From Lolium rigidum (taxonomy: Eukaryota > Streptophyta > Magnoliopsida > Poales > Poaceae), in the NCBI RefSeq assembly GCF_022539505.1, contig NC_061510.1, forward strand, positions 280,548,715-280,612,714: a stretch of 64,000 nt of DNA, in the 5' to 3' direction. The position numbers were made by a program, and so were the translations under genes. This document shows, in pieces, positions 23,174 to 35,956 of the stretch (positions within the stretch are counted from its first letter, which is position 1; each line of letters opens with the position of its first letter). The notes under the pieces were generated by a model. That model had not been told where the DNA came from and did no database searches. It worked only from the letters and a program-made list of their open reading frames with translations.

Positions 23174-26100
23174 TGTCAACACCCAGATTTTTAAGTCCAG
23201 ATGCCTATTATGCCATACATCGCAATCCCAGGAAGATTGTTGTTGCGAGACATAACAATTGATATCATAAGTCATCATTCATTACAAACCATAGTCATCT
23301 TACAAATAGAGATCACATGATCCAATATTACACAAATACTTGATCTAATGATCAACGAACACATTACATAGCGGAAGCGTAGAAGTAGTGGACTATCTAA
23401 TCCACAGGCCAACGCTTGACGTTAGAAGATACTCCTAGTTGTCATAGACGTCCTGCTGGCCGTCATCTTGGTACTGCGGCTCCTCTTCATAGTCTGGCCA
23501 TTTGAATAGCCAGGGACACAACCGTGAGTACTTTAAAGTACTCGCAAACTAATACTAGTGTAAGTACTATCAATTCTAGTAATGGGGTGCTAAGCTCTAG
23601 GTTTATTTGCATAAAGCCAATTTTAGTTCATAAGCATTTGATAAAAGACTCTTCATATGCTAACTAACTCAAGTGGGAACATTAGTGTCATTCCCACAAC
23701 TCAGTTGTGATTCAAGTCAAATCACCATCCAAGTCATCAACCCTTTTCAAGAAACACCTGACAACGGTACAGTATGGCATTTCCAGTCGTCCGTAACCGT
23801 TGACACGGCTGTTCGAATAGGTTTACACTCTGCAGAGGTTGCACACCTGTGCCACAACATTTGATTACATCCATCAGGGATAGCCCTGAATCATCATAAC
23901 TCAGTACGCGGATCATCAACCATAACCTTTCACTTACATACCCTAGTATAGGTACCTCTCCCCATGAGCTTGGCCTCCCAGTGAAGACAAACTGTCAGCC
24001 TGGGAACTACATAGGGCTTGGACCGTACATTCACCTCATTTCACATCATTTCACTTTACACGGAGGCAGCCTCGGTATAACCCCTATGATTCTTGTTTAG
24101 AGGGAACCCATACTAAGATGCATAAACTTCCAGTTAAGCCCTACCCATAATCAGGTATTGTGGGGGTACTCAAAAATTGGAAAGGTATCGCATCCAAACC
24201 AACCATCAGTTTTTATCAAATTGACCAAGTCATCCAAGTCACATTCACCTTCAAAACTTTCAAAGTCATTTCACTTCACAAGTTCTCATCTAGAGTAGTC
24301 AATTTTATTTGTTATCACTAGCAACTAGTCATGAGGGGTGCTACCTATCTTGTAGCTCTTTAGGCTAAACTTGATACTCTTGCTCTACTCTATACTCAGA
24401 CCAAAGTTAACTATAAAAGGAAGCTTTGATAACAAGGTAAAAGCTTGCAAGGTAAAAACTTGGGATTGGATCCTTGAACATAAAATAACAGTGTAATGGT
24501 GCCTTGCTCTAGTAGAGCTTTGCACTTGCAAGAATATTAGCTTGCCTTGGTTGGTGTACTGGTCAAAGTGGTTCTCTTATTCCTGGAAGTAGACCTCCTC
24601 CTCCTGGTACTCCTCTGTACTAGCGTCTAAAAAACCCGGATACGAAGTAACAATCACCAACAAGCTTAAGAGCTAGACTAAGCACACACAAAGAGCACAC
24701 AAACTAATCTATCACCACATTGCTATCATGTTGGTTGACTTGGTTTTCTTCTTAAGAAAAATAATTCACCTCATTACAAATATTGATTAGGGTTTCTATT
24801 TAGTTCCTTGAGGAAATAATTTCCTCTCATTGAATCTTGTTAAGATTTAATCTTCTCAAATAAATCATGTATGAATCCATGTTGACCAAGGTCAGCCATT
24901 CATCATTATCGTTTGGGGAAAATGGTTTAAATGAGGTAAGGTACCTCATGCAATTTAACACTACCATACCTATGATTTAATATCACCAAATAACTCAATA
25001 TGAGATTAGGTAGACCATGGTCAATACCTCATGTTGAGTTACTTGAGACAAGATTTAAATGAGGGCAACCTCTCATAAGATTTAACAACTAGTTTTGAAA
25101 AATTTAAATGGACTAGAAATAGCCATAAAGCCTTTACTTATTCTAGCCCATGATCATACAAAGTAACCATGTGATATTTTTACACAAACATGTAGAGTAA
25201 TTGAAATGTGAATTAAGAGAATTTGAATTACCTCAAAATTCATCAGGATTGATTTTTAATAATTGTTTGAAATCTGCAAAGTTACTGATTTGTTATTTTT
25301 GGTGTAGATGATCTAAGAAGAATTTTTATTTGGGGCCAGTGGGGTTTGATAGATTATTTCATGAGCTTTCCAAATATATAAATTTCACCAAATTTGGTTT
25401 AGTGGATTTGAAGTTATTTAATTTCTAGCAAAGCACCAGTAAGTAAATTAAATGAAAAGATTTAATACAAAATTTGAATTCAAACACTGGCGGGAAGCTA
25501 ACTAGGCCGACCCAGCTTCGCTCTGGCGCTCAGCGGGCCGCCTGACAGTGTGGGTCCCACGCGTCAGTGCGTTTTAACAGCGAAGCGGTATGGGGGAAGG
25601 AGGGGCGTAGGATTAAAGATGATCCGACGGTCGCGGATCGTCACCTTCCTCGACAGGTTTCGCCGGCGAGCAAACCCTACCGGTGGCCAGGGGGTTGCGA
25701 GGGGAGGGTTACCGGCGTCCAGCAGGTCCGGCTAGGCGGGCAATCGACGTTGTCGACGACGGCGAGTCGAAGGAGGGTCGCGGCAGCTCCAGGGGTGCTC
25801 GGGATCGTCGGCGTCTTCGAGCTACTGTCGCGGCAGACTCCGGCGAAATTGAGGCTAGCTACTGCGCAATGTGGAGGAGGAATGGTTCGAGGAGGCTCAG
25901 AGGAGGGAGGGGAGTGAGATGGTGTGCTCAGAGAGTGAAGGGGAGGCTCTATTTATAGAGGGCGAGCGAGTCCGAGGCGCACTGTGAGGTCAAGCAAGGC
26001 GGCGACGTTTGGGACGACTAAGGGGCAATGTGAGGTGGGCTTGAGCTTCCTGGCATCCTGGCGGTCCTGTGGAGCGTGATGACGAGGACGGGGGTGGTCG

Positions 26101-27537
26101 GGATAGCTCTGGCGATGTCGATGCCGTGCGGCACGGTGGCGGAAGAACGGCGATGATGTCAACGGCGATAGCGCTCACGCGGGCAAGGGAGCGTGTCTGG
26201 CGGGTAGGTGGCATCGTGGCGAAGCTGTGGGCGAGAGGGGAGAGCGAGAGATGGCCGGAGTAGACGGGGGCAGGTGATGCACTGACGCATCCAGAGCGTG
26301 TCCACGCGTGCTCTGGCGTGTCGGGGCATGTCACGTTCCCGGCGCTGCTGGGTTCCTCTTCGACCAGGGCGTGCACAGGCGTTGCCACGGGAGCAAGGGG
26401 GAGCAGGAGGGCATGGTCGGCCAAGCTAGAATGGAGAGAGGCTAGTGTTGGCATGGTGCAATGCATGGCATGGCCGGCATGGACATGTCCATGCCACATT
26501 GGCCATGTCTAGGGTTGGCATGTAGGGGCAAGGTGCTGGAGGGGACCAGGGGACAAGTGTGAAGCAAGTTGAGTTCAAGAATTGGGCTAAACACTATTTC
26601 AAATAGTGATTGTGATTTGGTTTGATTTTCCTCACCATGTGTTTGATACAATGGACGCATGAAATGAATTTTAAATTTTTTGGATGAAATTTGTTGGACT
26701 TGATTCAAATGCTCAAAGACACACAATGGTGGTGGTGGGGTGAAAATTGGAGTTGGTTTGCAAGATTTCAAAAAGTGCACAATCTAGAATCTGATTGGAT
26801 GTCTCAACTTTGCTTGATCATAATTTGAAATTGGGAAGGAATTTGCAGGGGTGGTTTTGAGCAAAGTTGTTCACCTTGATGTGGTCTTGGATGAGGTGTA
26901 AAGATTTGGATTTGTTTGGTTTGAAAATCTCTAAATACAGAGGCTCAAAGTGGGCATCAGGTTAAAAATTGCAGTTTTGACCATTAGTGCATGTGAGCAC
27001 AATTTGAATTCAAATTTGATTTGATTTGAATTTATGTGGTTCCAAAGGTGTTTATAAGTGTTTAGTAACATTCTCCAACCATTGGCACAAGCCAAATTTG
27101 CCTAGGTTAAAGATTTGCAAAAATGGCCATAGCCCCATATGTGTAATTCCTATTTTTCTTTTCTTTTCTTTTTCTTTGACCAAAAGTCCTTGTTTGGTGT
27201 TCATGGAGTGTTGAATTAAGTTTAGATATGGGTTCAAACTATTTTGGTAAAGTAAAGATGGCATAAGCCAAGATTTGCATTTATGGCTATGTGCCACATA
27301 TGCCTTTATCTTTTATTTTCTTTCCTTTTGTTTTTGTTTTCTTCTTGACCTAAAAGGGCAAGTTTTAGGGTTTTATAGATATTCAAAGTACTTCACATAA
27401 GTGTCATAGCAATACCATCACACACATGCATGAGCACTACGCTCCTAACTTAGTTTAATAAAAGTTTTTTGTTGGTTCCAAAATTTGGAAAATAGGGAAA
27501 TTCATTTTCTCTTTGTTTTAAAATTTGGGATGTTACA
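23174..27537 (-). repeat. LTR of element T (3' LTR in element orientation), 4364 bp
   Basis: TG...CA bounded. Similar almost base for base to 29794-33352 plus 40165-40973. The GC-rich segment at 25500-26500 yields long frames in several registers in both copies, with no domain; it is promoter/leader sequence rather than genes. Confidence 0.9.
25948..25959 (-). promoter_or_regulatory. LTR TATA box of element T (left copy)
   Basis: On the minus strand TCTATAAATAGA is followed by a GC-rich leader. The identical box is at 32557-32568 in the other LTR, which is the 5' LTR and would drive the element. Confidence 0.6.
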
Positions 27538-27551
27538 AACCTTTCCCCCTT
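27538..27551 (-). other. polypurine tract of element T
   Basis: Minus-strand AAGGGGGAAAGGTT directly next to the LTR start TGTAACATCCC. Confidence 0.75.
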
Positions 27552-27583
27552 AAACAAATCTCGTCCTGAGATTTTAAGAAAAG

Positions 27584-28816
27584 TTAGGTTCCTAAGAGAG
27601 ATTGGGAAAAGGGGTTAACAGGAGACATACTTGGCATGGTCTGAGGAGCTTCCTGGGCTTCTGTTGCATTCAGGTGGTAGAGATGGCCGTTGTGGTTGTT
27701 CGGGTTCCTTCGGGCTGCGAAGCGACGCTGTTGCTGGGCAGGTGCAGCGGTATTGGGGGCAGTCTTGGCTAACCTCTTGGGGCACTCATTGGAATAGTGA
27801 CCCACAATTCCACATTCATAACAAGTGATGGTGGACTTGTCTTTGGGGGTGACGGGGATAGCGTTGCTTCCAGTCCTCGGGCCAGTATTGGTGTTGTTGT
27901 TTTTACCATTGGGGTGGTTGTTGTTGTTGTGGTTGCTGTTGTTGTTGTTGCTGTTGTTGTGGTTGCCTCCGGGCTTCGGGGGTCCTCCATTATTGTTGGT
28001 GTAGCTTGGGCGGTAGGTCTGAGCAGGGGGCTTGTTGTATCTTGGGGCAAATCCCCCAGATGAATTGATGCGGTACTTCTGGGCATTGCTGGACCCATTC
28101 TGGTTCATCATACGGCGCTTGCGGTTCTCGTTGGCTTGGTGAAGCTTCCCTTCCATCTGGATGGCGGAGTCCACTAGGGCTTCTAGGTCAGCAAAGGGAA
28201 TGTTGACTAGTACAGTCTGCATCTCATCGTGCAGTCCGTTCAGAAATCTCTCCTTCATCTTCTCATTGGTGTCGGTTTCGTCCGGGGCGTACCTTGACAG
28301 AGTGAGGAATCTGTCGCGGTATTCCACCACGGACATTCTGCCTTGTTTGAGTTCACGGAACTCGTCTCTCATCTTCTTGATCAGTCCTTGGGGCACATGG
28401 TATTTGCTAAACTTGAGCTTGAATTCTTCCCAAGTCATCATTTGTCCCGCATTCATGGCACGGGCACTTGTCCACCAGGCTCTTCCAGGTCCTGACAGGT
28501 AGTGGGTGGCGAACAATACTTTCTCTGCGGCTTCTACTCCCGCAACTTCTAGGTTGTTCTCCATTGTCTGGAGCCAGTCATCTGCGTCAAGTGGCTCTTC
28601 GGTCTTGCTGAACATGGGTGGGTTGGTGTTCTGAAAGTTCTTCAGCTTTGACCCAGGGTGATCATGGTTTCCGTGGCCTTGATTGTTCTGAGCTATTTGT
28701 TGCAGTGCCGCAATGTTGGCTTGTCTTTCAGCTCTTTCCACTTCTCGGTCTGCCATCATCATCTGCAGCATTTGCATCATTGCATCTTGACTGGTGCTGC
28801 GGGTTGGTGGGGCCAT
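27584..28816 (-). CDS. gag: Gag protein of element T, 410 aa
   Basis: Starts ATGGCACCACC-type (MAPPTRSTSQDAMMQML), an N-terminal helical region rich in Met/Gln/Glu. The Retrotrans_gag core is at about residues 65-210, with landmarks EPLDADDW, YLSGPGRAWW, TWEEFKLKFSKYHVP and GRMSVVEYRDRF. A low-complexity Asn/His/Gly linker covers about 270-310. A CCHC zinc knuckle (C-x2-C-x4-H-x4-C in CYECGIVGHYSNECP) is near 330-345, followed by a basic tail. It forms the retrotransposon particle and packages RNA. The frame is fully open. It ends without any protease or pol extension, unlike full-length gypsy elements. Confidence 0.9.
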   Translation of the reverse strand: MAPPTRSTSQDAMMQMLQMMMADREVERAERQANIAALQQIAQNNQGHGNHDHPGSKLKNFQNTNPPMFSKTEEPLDADDWLQTMENNLEVAGVEAAEKVLFATHYLSGPGRAWWTSARAMNAGQMMTWEEFKLKFSKYHVPQGLIKKMRDEFRELKQGRMSVVEYRDRFLTLSRYAPDETDTNEKMKERFLNGLHDEMQTVLVNIPFADLEALVDSAIQMEGKLHQANENRKRRMMNQNGSSNAQKYRINSSGGFAPRYNKPPAQTYRPSYTNNNGGPPKPGGNHNNSNNNNSNHNNNNHPNGKNNNTNTGPRTGSNAIPVTPKDKSTITCYECGIVGHYSNECPKRLAKTAPNTAAPAQQQRRFAARRNPNNHNGHLYHLNATEAQEAPQTMPSMSPVNPFSQSLLGT

Positions 28817-29105
28817 CTGAACATTGAGGTAGATGATAAGATAAGAGGGAAATTTCTATGGTTTGTTTGGTTTAAAGTTCAAAAAGTTCAAAACTTGAAA
28901 ACTTGAGTAGTGTTGAGGGGGTAAAAACCAACAACACTTTTTCATTCATACCAAACATCACACCTTACAAAGCTACACACCGTTGGTTTGAAGAACCATT
29001 CATTCGTGCTACGATACAAGGGGACCGATACAAACTCACACCTACGATAGTGCTCTAGTGATACTACTCTTCAGGGTGGGTTCTTCGTCTTCAAGGGTAA
29101 TGTGC

Positions 29106-29564
29106 TTAGCGAAAAGCGCGGGCGGTGTCCAACTCTTTGCGGGTCTTGTATAGCAGGAAGTCCAGGCATGCGACATAGTAGTTCATCTCTGGGTGCGGCG
29201 GCATGGTTATTGGTCTTCCCATGGAGTCATGTCTTGGGTAGTAGAAGAAGCGAGTGTTCTTGATCTTGTTCTCATTTTGTCCACACAGACGGGCAGTTGC
29301 TTCTTGCATGGCTTTGGCTATTCCATCCTTCCAAGAGTTCCCTGTTACAGAAAACCATATGGTTTCCCATATTGGGGCTCCTAGCTTTCCTCTCAGATCT
29401 GCAGTAACTTCCCACCGAGGTTGTCTTCCCGATGGATTGTTGAGTGGCACTCCAAAGAAATCGGGATACGGGCGTCCTAAATATTCAACTAGTTGCTTCA
29501 AATCCTTCTCGAACATTAGGTCTCCTCCGTGGCCAAGCTGATAGGACTCACATTGGTACCCCAT
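29106..29564 (-). CDS. 152-aa leader ORF of element T, grass retroelement accessory protein
   Basis: Lies between the primer site and gag, in the same orientation. The motifs RWEVTADLRGKLG, WFSVTGNSWKDGIAKAMQEA and ARLCGQ, with a C-terminal YYVACLDFLLYKTRKELD helix, recall a protein type often found encoded in grass retroelements, whose function I do not know. The frame is intact. No catalytic motif or membrane segment is visible. Confidence 0.55.
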   Translation of the reverse strand: MGYQCESYQLGHGGDLMFEKDLKQLVEYLGRPYPDFFGVPLNNPSGRQPRWEVTADLRGKLGAPIWETIWFSVTGNSWKDGIAKAMQEATARLCGQNENKIKNTRFFYYPRHDSMGRPITMPPHPEMNYYVACLDFLLYKTRKELDTARAFR

Positions 29565-29773
29565 CTATGAACAATGAGGATGAGTAAGTTAGTGAAGTGG
29601 TCAAGTGTGTAAACTTTTATGTAGAATTACTAGGAAAAGTAGAGCATGGATTTTTCCTTTTGAAAAGATCTCAAGGATAAGAGTGAGAATAAGTTTTCAG
29701 AAATATTCACTTCATTTGTTTTGAAACTAAGTTTTTCGGACGTCCATTCTAACTAGGGTCTCCTAAGGTCAAA

Positions 29774-29790
29774 CAATGGCTCTGATACCA
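29774..29790 (-). other. primer-binding site of element T (initiator tRNA-Met type)
   Basis: Minus strand reads TGGTATCAGAGCCATTG next to the LTR, the standard initiator-Met primer site of many plant LTR retrotransposons. Confidence 0.85.
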
Positions 29791-29793
29791 ACT

Positions 29794-32700
29794 TGTCAAC
29801 ACCCAGATTTTTAAGTCCAGATGCCTATTATGCCATACATCACAATCCCAGGAAGATTGTTGTTGTGAGACATAACAGTTGATATCATAAGTCATCATTC
29901 ATTACAAACCATAGTCGTCTTACAAATAGAGATCACATGATCCAATATTACACAAATAGTTGATCTAATGATCAACGAACACATTACATAGCGGAAGCGT
30001 AGAAGTAGTGGACTATCTAATCCATAGGCCAACGCTTGACGTCAGAAGATACTCCTAGTTATCGTAGACATCCTGCTGGCCGTCATCTTGGTATTGCGGC
30101 TCCTCTTCATAGTCTGGCCATTTGAATAGCCAGGGACACAGCCGTGAGTACTTTAAAGTACTCGCAAACTAATACTAGTGTAAGTACTATCAATTCTAGT
30201 AATGGGGTGCTAAGCTCTAGGTTTATTTGCATAAAGCCAATTTTAGTTCATAAGCATTTGATAAAAGACTCTTCATATGCTAACTAACTCAAGTGGGAAC
30301 ATTAGGTGTCATTCCCACAGCTCAGTTGTGATTCAAGTCAAATCACCATCCAAGTCATCAACCCTTTTCAAGAAACACCTGACAACGGTACAGTATGGCC
30401 TTTCCAATCGTCCGTAACCGTGGACACGGCTATTCGAATAGGTTTACACTCTGCAGAGATTGCACACTTGTGCCACAACATTTGATTACATCCGTGACGG
30501 ATAGCCCTGAATCATCGTAACTCAGTACGCAGATCATCAACCATAAACTTTCATATACATACCCTAGTATAGGTACCTCTCCCCATGAGCTTGGCCTCCC
30601 AGTGAAGACAAACCGTCAGCCTGGGAACTGCACAGGGCTTGGGCCGTACATTCACCTCATTTCACATCATTTCACTTTACACGGAGGCAGCCTCGGCATA
30701 ACCCCTATGATGCTTGTTTAGAGGGAACCCATACTAAGATGCATAAACTTCCATTTAAGCCCTACCCATAATCAGGTATTGTGGGGGTACTCAAAAATTG
30801 GAAAGGTATCGCATCCAAACCAACCATCAGTTTTTATCAAATTCACCAAGTCATCCAAGTCACATTCACCTTCAAAACTTTCAAAGTCATTTCACTTCAC
30901 AAGTTCCCATCTAGAGTAGTCAATTTTATTTGTTAGCACTAGCAACTAGTCATGAGGGGTGCTACCTATCTTGTAGCTCTTTAGGCTAAACTTGATACTC
31001 TTGCTCTACTCTATACTCAGACCAAAGTTAACTATAAAAGGAAGCTTTGATAACAAGGTAAACGCTTGCAAGGTAAAAACTTGGGATTGGATCCTTGAAC
31101 ATAAAATAACAGTGTAATGGTGCCTTGCTCTAGTAGAGCTTTGCACTTGCAAGAATATTAGCTTGCCTTGGTTGGTGTACTGGTCAAAGTGGTCCTCTTC
31201 TTCCTAGAAGTAGACCTCCTCCTCCTGGTACTCCTCTGTACTAGCGTCTAAAAAAAGGATACGAAGTAACAATCACCAAACAAGCTTAAGAGCTAGACTA
31301 AGCACACACAAAGAGCACACAAACTAATCTATCACCACATTGCTATCATGTTGGTTGACTTGGTTTTCTTCTTAAGAAAAATAATTCCCCTCATTACAAA
31401 TATTGATTAGGGTTTCTATTTAGTTCCTTGAGGAAATAATTTCCTCTCATTGAATCTTGTTAAGATTTAATCTCCTCAAATAAATGATGTATGAATCCAT
31501 GTTGACCAAGGTCAACCATTCATCATTATCATTTGGGGAAAATGATTTAAATGAGGTAAGGTACCTCATGCAATTTAACACTACCATACCTATGATTTAA
31601 TATCACCAAATAACTCAATATGAGATTAGGTAGACCATGGTCACTACCTCATGTTGAGTTACTTGAGACTAGATTTAAATGAGGGCAACCTCTCATAAGA
31701 TTTAACAACTAGTTTTGAAAATTTTAAATGGACTAGAAATAGCCATAAAGCCTTTACTTATTCTAGCCCATGATCATACAAAGTAACCATGTGATATTTT
31801 TACACAAACATGTAGAGCAATTGAAATGTGAATTAAGAGAATTTGAATTACCTTAAAATTCATCAGGATTGATTTTTAATAATTGTTTGAAATCTGCAAA
31901 GTTACTGATTTGTTATTTTTTAGATGATCTAAGAAGAATTTTGATTCGGGGCCAGTGGGGTTTGATAGATTATTTCATGAGCTTTCCATATAAATTTCAC
32001 CAAATTTGGTTTAGTGGATTTGAAGTTATTTAATTTCTAGCAAAGCACCAGTAAGTAAATTAAATGAAAAGATTTAATACAAAATTTGAATTCAAACACT
32101 GATGGGAAGCTAACTGGGCCGACCCAGCTTCGCTCTGGCGCTCAGTGGGCCGCCTAACAGTGTGGGTCCTACGCGTCAGTGCGTTTTAACAGCGAAGTGG
32201 TATGGGGGAAGGAGGGGCGTAGGATTAAAGATGATCCGACGGTCGCGGATCGTCACCTTCCTCGACAGCGTTCGCCGGCGAGCAAACCCTACCGGCAGCC
32301 AGGGGGTTGCGAGGGGAGGGTTACCGGCGTCCAGCAGGTCCGGCGAGGCGGGCAATCAACGTTGTCGACGGCGAGTCGAAGGAGGGTCGCGGCAGCTCCA
32401 GGGGTGCTCGGGATCGTCGGCGTCTTCGAGCTACTGTCGCGGCGGACTCTGGCGAAATTGAGGCTAGCTAGCGCGCAATGTGGAGGAGGAATGGTTCGAG
32501 GAGGCTCAGAGGAGGGAGGGGAGTGAGATGGTGTGCTCAGAGAGTGAAGGGGAGGCTCTATTTATAGAGGGCGAGCGAGTCCGAGGCGCACGGTGAGGTT
32601 GAGCATGGCGGCGACGTTTGGGACGACGAAGGGGCAATGTGAGGTGGGCTTGAGCTTCCTGGCATCCTGGCGGTCCTGTGGAGCATGGTGGCGAGGACGG

Positions 32701-33352
32701 GGGTGGTCGGGATAGCTCTGGCGATGTCGATGCTGTGCGGCACGGTGGCGGAAGAACGGCGATGATGTCGACGGCGACAGCGCTCGCGTGGGCAAGTGAG
32801 CGTGTCTGGCGGGTAGGTGGCATCGTGGCGAAGCTGTGGGCGAGAGGGGAGAGCGAGAGATGGCCGGAGTAGACGGGGGCAGGTGATGCACTGACGCGTC
32901 CAAAGCGTGTCCACGCGCGCTCTGGCGTGTCTGGGCGCGTTGGGGCATGTCGCGTTCCCGGCGCTGCCGGGTTCCTCTTCGACCAGGGCGTGCATAGGCG
33001 TTGCCAGGGGAGCAAGGGGGATCAGGAGGGCATGGTCGGCCAAGCTAAAATGGAGAGAGGCTAGGCTTGGCATGGTGCAATGCATGGCATGGCCGGCATG
33101 GACATGTCCATGCCACATTGGCCATGTCTAGGGTTGGCATGTAGGGGCAAGGTGCTGGAGGGGACCAGGGGACAAGTGTGAAGCAAGCTGAGTTCAAGAA
33201 TTGGGCTAAACACTATTTCAAATAGTGATTGTGATTTGGTTTGATTTTGCTCACCATGTGTTTGATACAATGGCCGCATGAAATGAATTTTCAAGATTTT
33301 GGATGAAATTTGTTGGAATTGATTCAAATGATCAAAGACACACAATGGTGGT
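29794..33352 (-). repeat. LTR of element T (5' LTR), first part before nested element B
   Basis: Aligns with 23174 onwards with scattered substitutions and small indels. The target duplication of B, GTGGT, is at 33348-33352. Confidence 0.9.
32557..32568 (-). promoter_or_regulatory. LTR TATA box of element T (5' LTR copy)
   Basis: TCTATAAATAGA on the minus strand, matching the left-LTR copy. Confidence 0.6.
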
Positions 33353-34957
33353 TGATACGTCTCCAACGTATCGATAATTTCTTGTGTTCCATGCCACATT
33401 ATTGATGTTATCTACATGTTTTATGCACACTTTATATCATATTCGTGCATTTTCTGGAACTAACCTATTAACAAGATGCCGAAGTGCCGCTTGCTCGTTT
33501 TCTCGTTGTTTTTGGTTTCAGAAATCCTAGTAAAGAAATATTCTCGGAATTGGACGAAATAAAAGCCCAGAGGCCTATTTTCTCACGAAGCTTCCGGAAG
33601 TCCGAAGGAGAGACGAAGAGGGGCCACGGGGTGGCCAAACCCTAGGGCGGCGCGGCCCCACCCCCGGCCGCGCCGGCCCGTGGTTTGGGCCCCCGTGCCG
33701 CCTCTTGACCTGCCCTTCCGCCTACAAATAGCCTCCGTGACGAAACCCCCAGCACCGAGAGCCACGATACGGAAAACATTACCGAGACGCCGTCGCCGCC
33801 GATCCCATCTCGGGGGATCCCGGAGATCGCCTCCGGCACCCCGCCGGAGAGGGGAATCATCTCCCGGAGGACTCTACACCGCCATGGTCGCCTCCGGAGT
33901 GATGAGTGAGTAGTCTACCCCTGGACTATGGGTCCATAGCAGTAGCTAGATGGTTGTCTTCTCCCCATTGTGCTATCATTGTCGGATCTTGTGAGCTGCC
34001 TATCATGATCAAGATCATCTATATGTAATTCTATATGTTGCGTTTGTTGGGATCCGATGAATAGAGAATACTTGTTATGTTGATTATCAAAGTTATGCTT
34101 ATGTGTTGTTTATGATCTTGCATGCTCTCCGTTATTAGTAGATGCTCTGGCCAAGTAGATGCTTTTAACTCCAAGAGGGAGTACTTATGCTCGATAGTGG
34201 GTTCATGCCCGCATTGACACCGGGACAGTGATGAGAAAGTTCTAAGGTTGTGTTGTGCTGTTGCCACTAGGGATAAAACATTGATGCTATGTCTAAGGAT
34301 GTAGTTGTTGATTACATTACGCACCATACTTAATGCAATTGTCTCGTTGTTTTGCAACTTAATACCGGAGGGGGTTCGGATGATAACCTCGAAGGTGGAC
34401 TTTTTAGGCATAGATGCGGTTGGATGGCGGTCTATGTACTTTGTCGTAATGCCCAATTAAATCTCACTATACTCATCATGATATGTATGTGCATTGTCAT
34501 GCTCTCTTTATTTGTCAATTGCCCAACCGTAATTTGTTCACCCAACATGTCTGTTCGTCTTATGGGAGAGACACCTCTAGTGAACTCGTGGACCCCGGTC
34601 CAATTCTCTTTACTCGAAATACAATCTACTGCAATACTTGTTTTACTCGTTTTCTCTGCAAACAATCATCTTCCACACAATACGGTTAATCCTTTGTTAC
34701 AGCAAGCCGGTGAGATTGACAACCTCACTCGTTTCGTTGGGGCAAAGTAGCTTGGTTGTGTTGTGCAGGTTCCACGTTGGCGCCGGAATCTCCGGTGTTG
34801 CGCCGCACTACATCCCGCCGCCATCAACCTTCAACGTGCTTCTTGGCTCCTCCTGGTTCGATAAACCTTGGTTTCTTTCCGAGGGAAAACTTGCTGCTGT
34901 GCGCATCATACCTTCCTCTTGGGGTTGCCCAACGAACGTGTGAAATACACGCCATCA
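33353..34957 (+). repeat. 5' LTR of element B, 1605 bp
   Basis: Highly similar to 38563-40164. The first 500 bases resemble the LTRs of A, C and D; the 3' half is shared only with C. Confidence 0.9.
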
Positions 34958-34969
34958 AGCTCTTTTTCT

Positions 34970-34987
34970 CGGCGCCGTTGCCGGGGA
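34970..34987 (+). other. primer-binding site of element B (tRNA-Asp type, first base changed)
   Basis: CGGCGCCGTTGCCGGGGA, the tRNA-Asp site with T to C at its first base, 12 bases from the LTR. Element D has the same change. Confidence 0.8.
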
Positions 34988-35212
34988 GATCAAGACACGC
35001 TGCAAGGGGAGTCTCCACTTCTCAATCTCTTTACTTTGTTTTTGTCTTGCTTTATTTTATTTACTACTTTGTTTGCTGCACTAAATCAAAATACAAAAAA
35101 ATTAGTTGCTATTTTTACTTTATTTGCTATCTAGTTTGCTATATCGAAAACACAAAAAAATTAGTTTACTTGCATTTACTTTATCTAGTTTGCTTTATTT
35201 ACTATTGCTAAA

Positions 35213-35956
35213 ATGGCCAACGCTGAAAATACTAAGTTGTGTGACTTCACAACCACAAATAATAATGATTTCTTATGCACACCTATTGCTCCACCTGCTA
35301 CTACAGCAGAATTCTTTGAAATTAAACCTGCTTTATCGAATCTTGTCATGAACCATCAATTTTCCGGTGTTAGTTCCGATGATGCCGCTGCCCATCTCAA
35401 TAATTTTGTTGAACTATGTGAAATGCAAAAATATAAAGATGTAGATGGTGATATTATTAAACTAAAATTGTTCCCTTTCTCATTAAGAGGAAGAGCTAAA
35501 GATTGGTTGCTATCTCTGCCTAAGAATAGTATTGATTCATGGACTAAATGCAAGGATGCTTTTATTGGTAGATATTATCCCCCTGCTAAAATTATATCTT
35601 TGAGGAGTAGCATAATGAATTTTAAACAATTAGATACTGAACATGTTGCTCAAGCTTGGGAAAGAATGAAATCTCTGGTTAAAAATTGCCCAACCCATGG
35701 ACTGACTACTTGGATGATCATCCAAACCTTCTATGCAGGACTAAATTTTTCTTCGCGGAATTTATTGGATTCAGTTGCTGGAGGTACCTTTATGTCCATC
35801 ACATTGGGGGCGGCTACAAAACTTCTTGATGATATGATGATAAATTACTCTGAATGGCACACGGAAAGAGCTCCACAAGGTAAGAAGGTAAATTCTATTG
35901 AAGAATCCTCCTCCTTGAATGATAAGGTTGACGCACCACCCTTCGATAATACTTGA
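35213..35956 (+). CDS. gag: Gag-type protein of element B, 247 aa
   Basis: Starts ATGGCCAACGCTGAAAATAC after a leader of about 230 bases. The Retrotrans_gag core is clear: HLNNFVELCEMQKYKDVDGD, FPFSLRGRAKDWLLSLP, TKCKDAFIGRYYPPAK and EHVAQAWERMKSLVKNCP. This form, with PPAK and the AWERMK block, is common in Athila-like gypsy elements. The ORF ends soon after the core, without a zinc knuckle, protease or pol, so it is a C-terminally truncated gag or a non-autonomous version. It could still join particles formed by a complete relative. Confidence 0.85.
   Translation: MANAENTKLCDFTTTNNNDFLCTPIAPPATTAEFFEIKPALSNLVMNHQFSGVSSDDAAAHLNNFVELCEMQKYKDVDGDIIKLKLFPFSLRGRAKDWLLSLPKNSIDSWTKCKDAFIGRYYPPAKIISLRSSIMNFKQLDTEHVAQAWERMKSLVKNCPTHGLTTWMIIQTFYAGLNFSSRNLLDSVAGGTFMSITLGAATKLLDDMMINYSEWHTERAPQGKKVNSIEESSSLNDKVDAPPFDNT

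Noticed and set aside
25550..26499. Several overlapping frames of 60-169 codons on both strands, repeated at 32162-33118
   Set aside because: They lie at the same place in both LTRs of element T, in GC-rich leader sequence, overlap each other in many frames, and show no domain.
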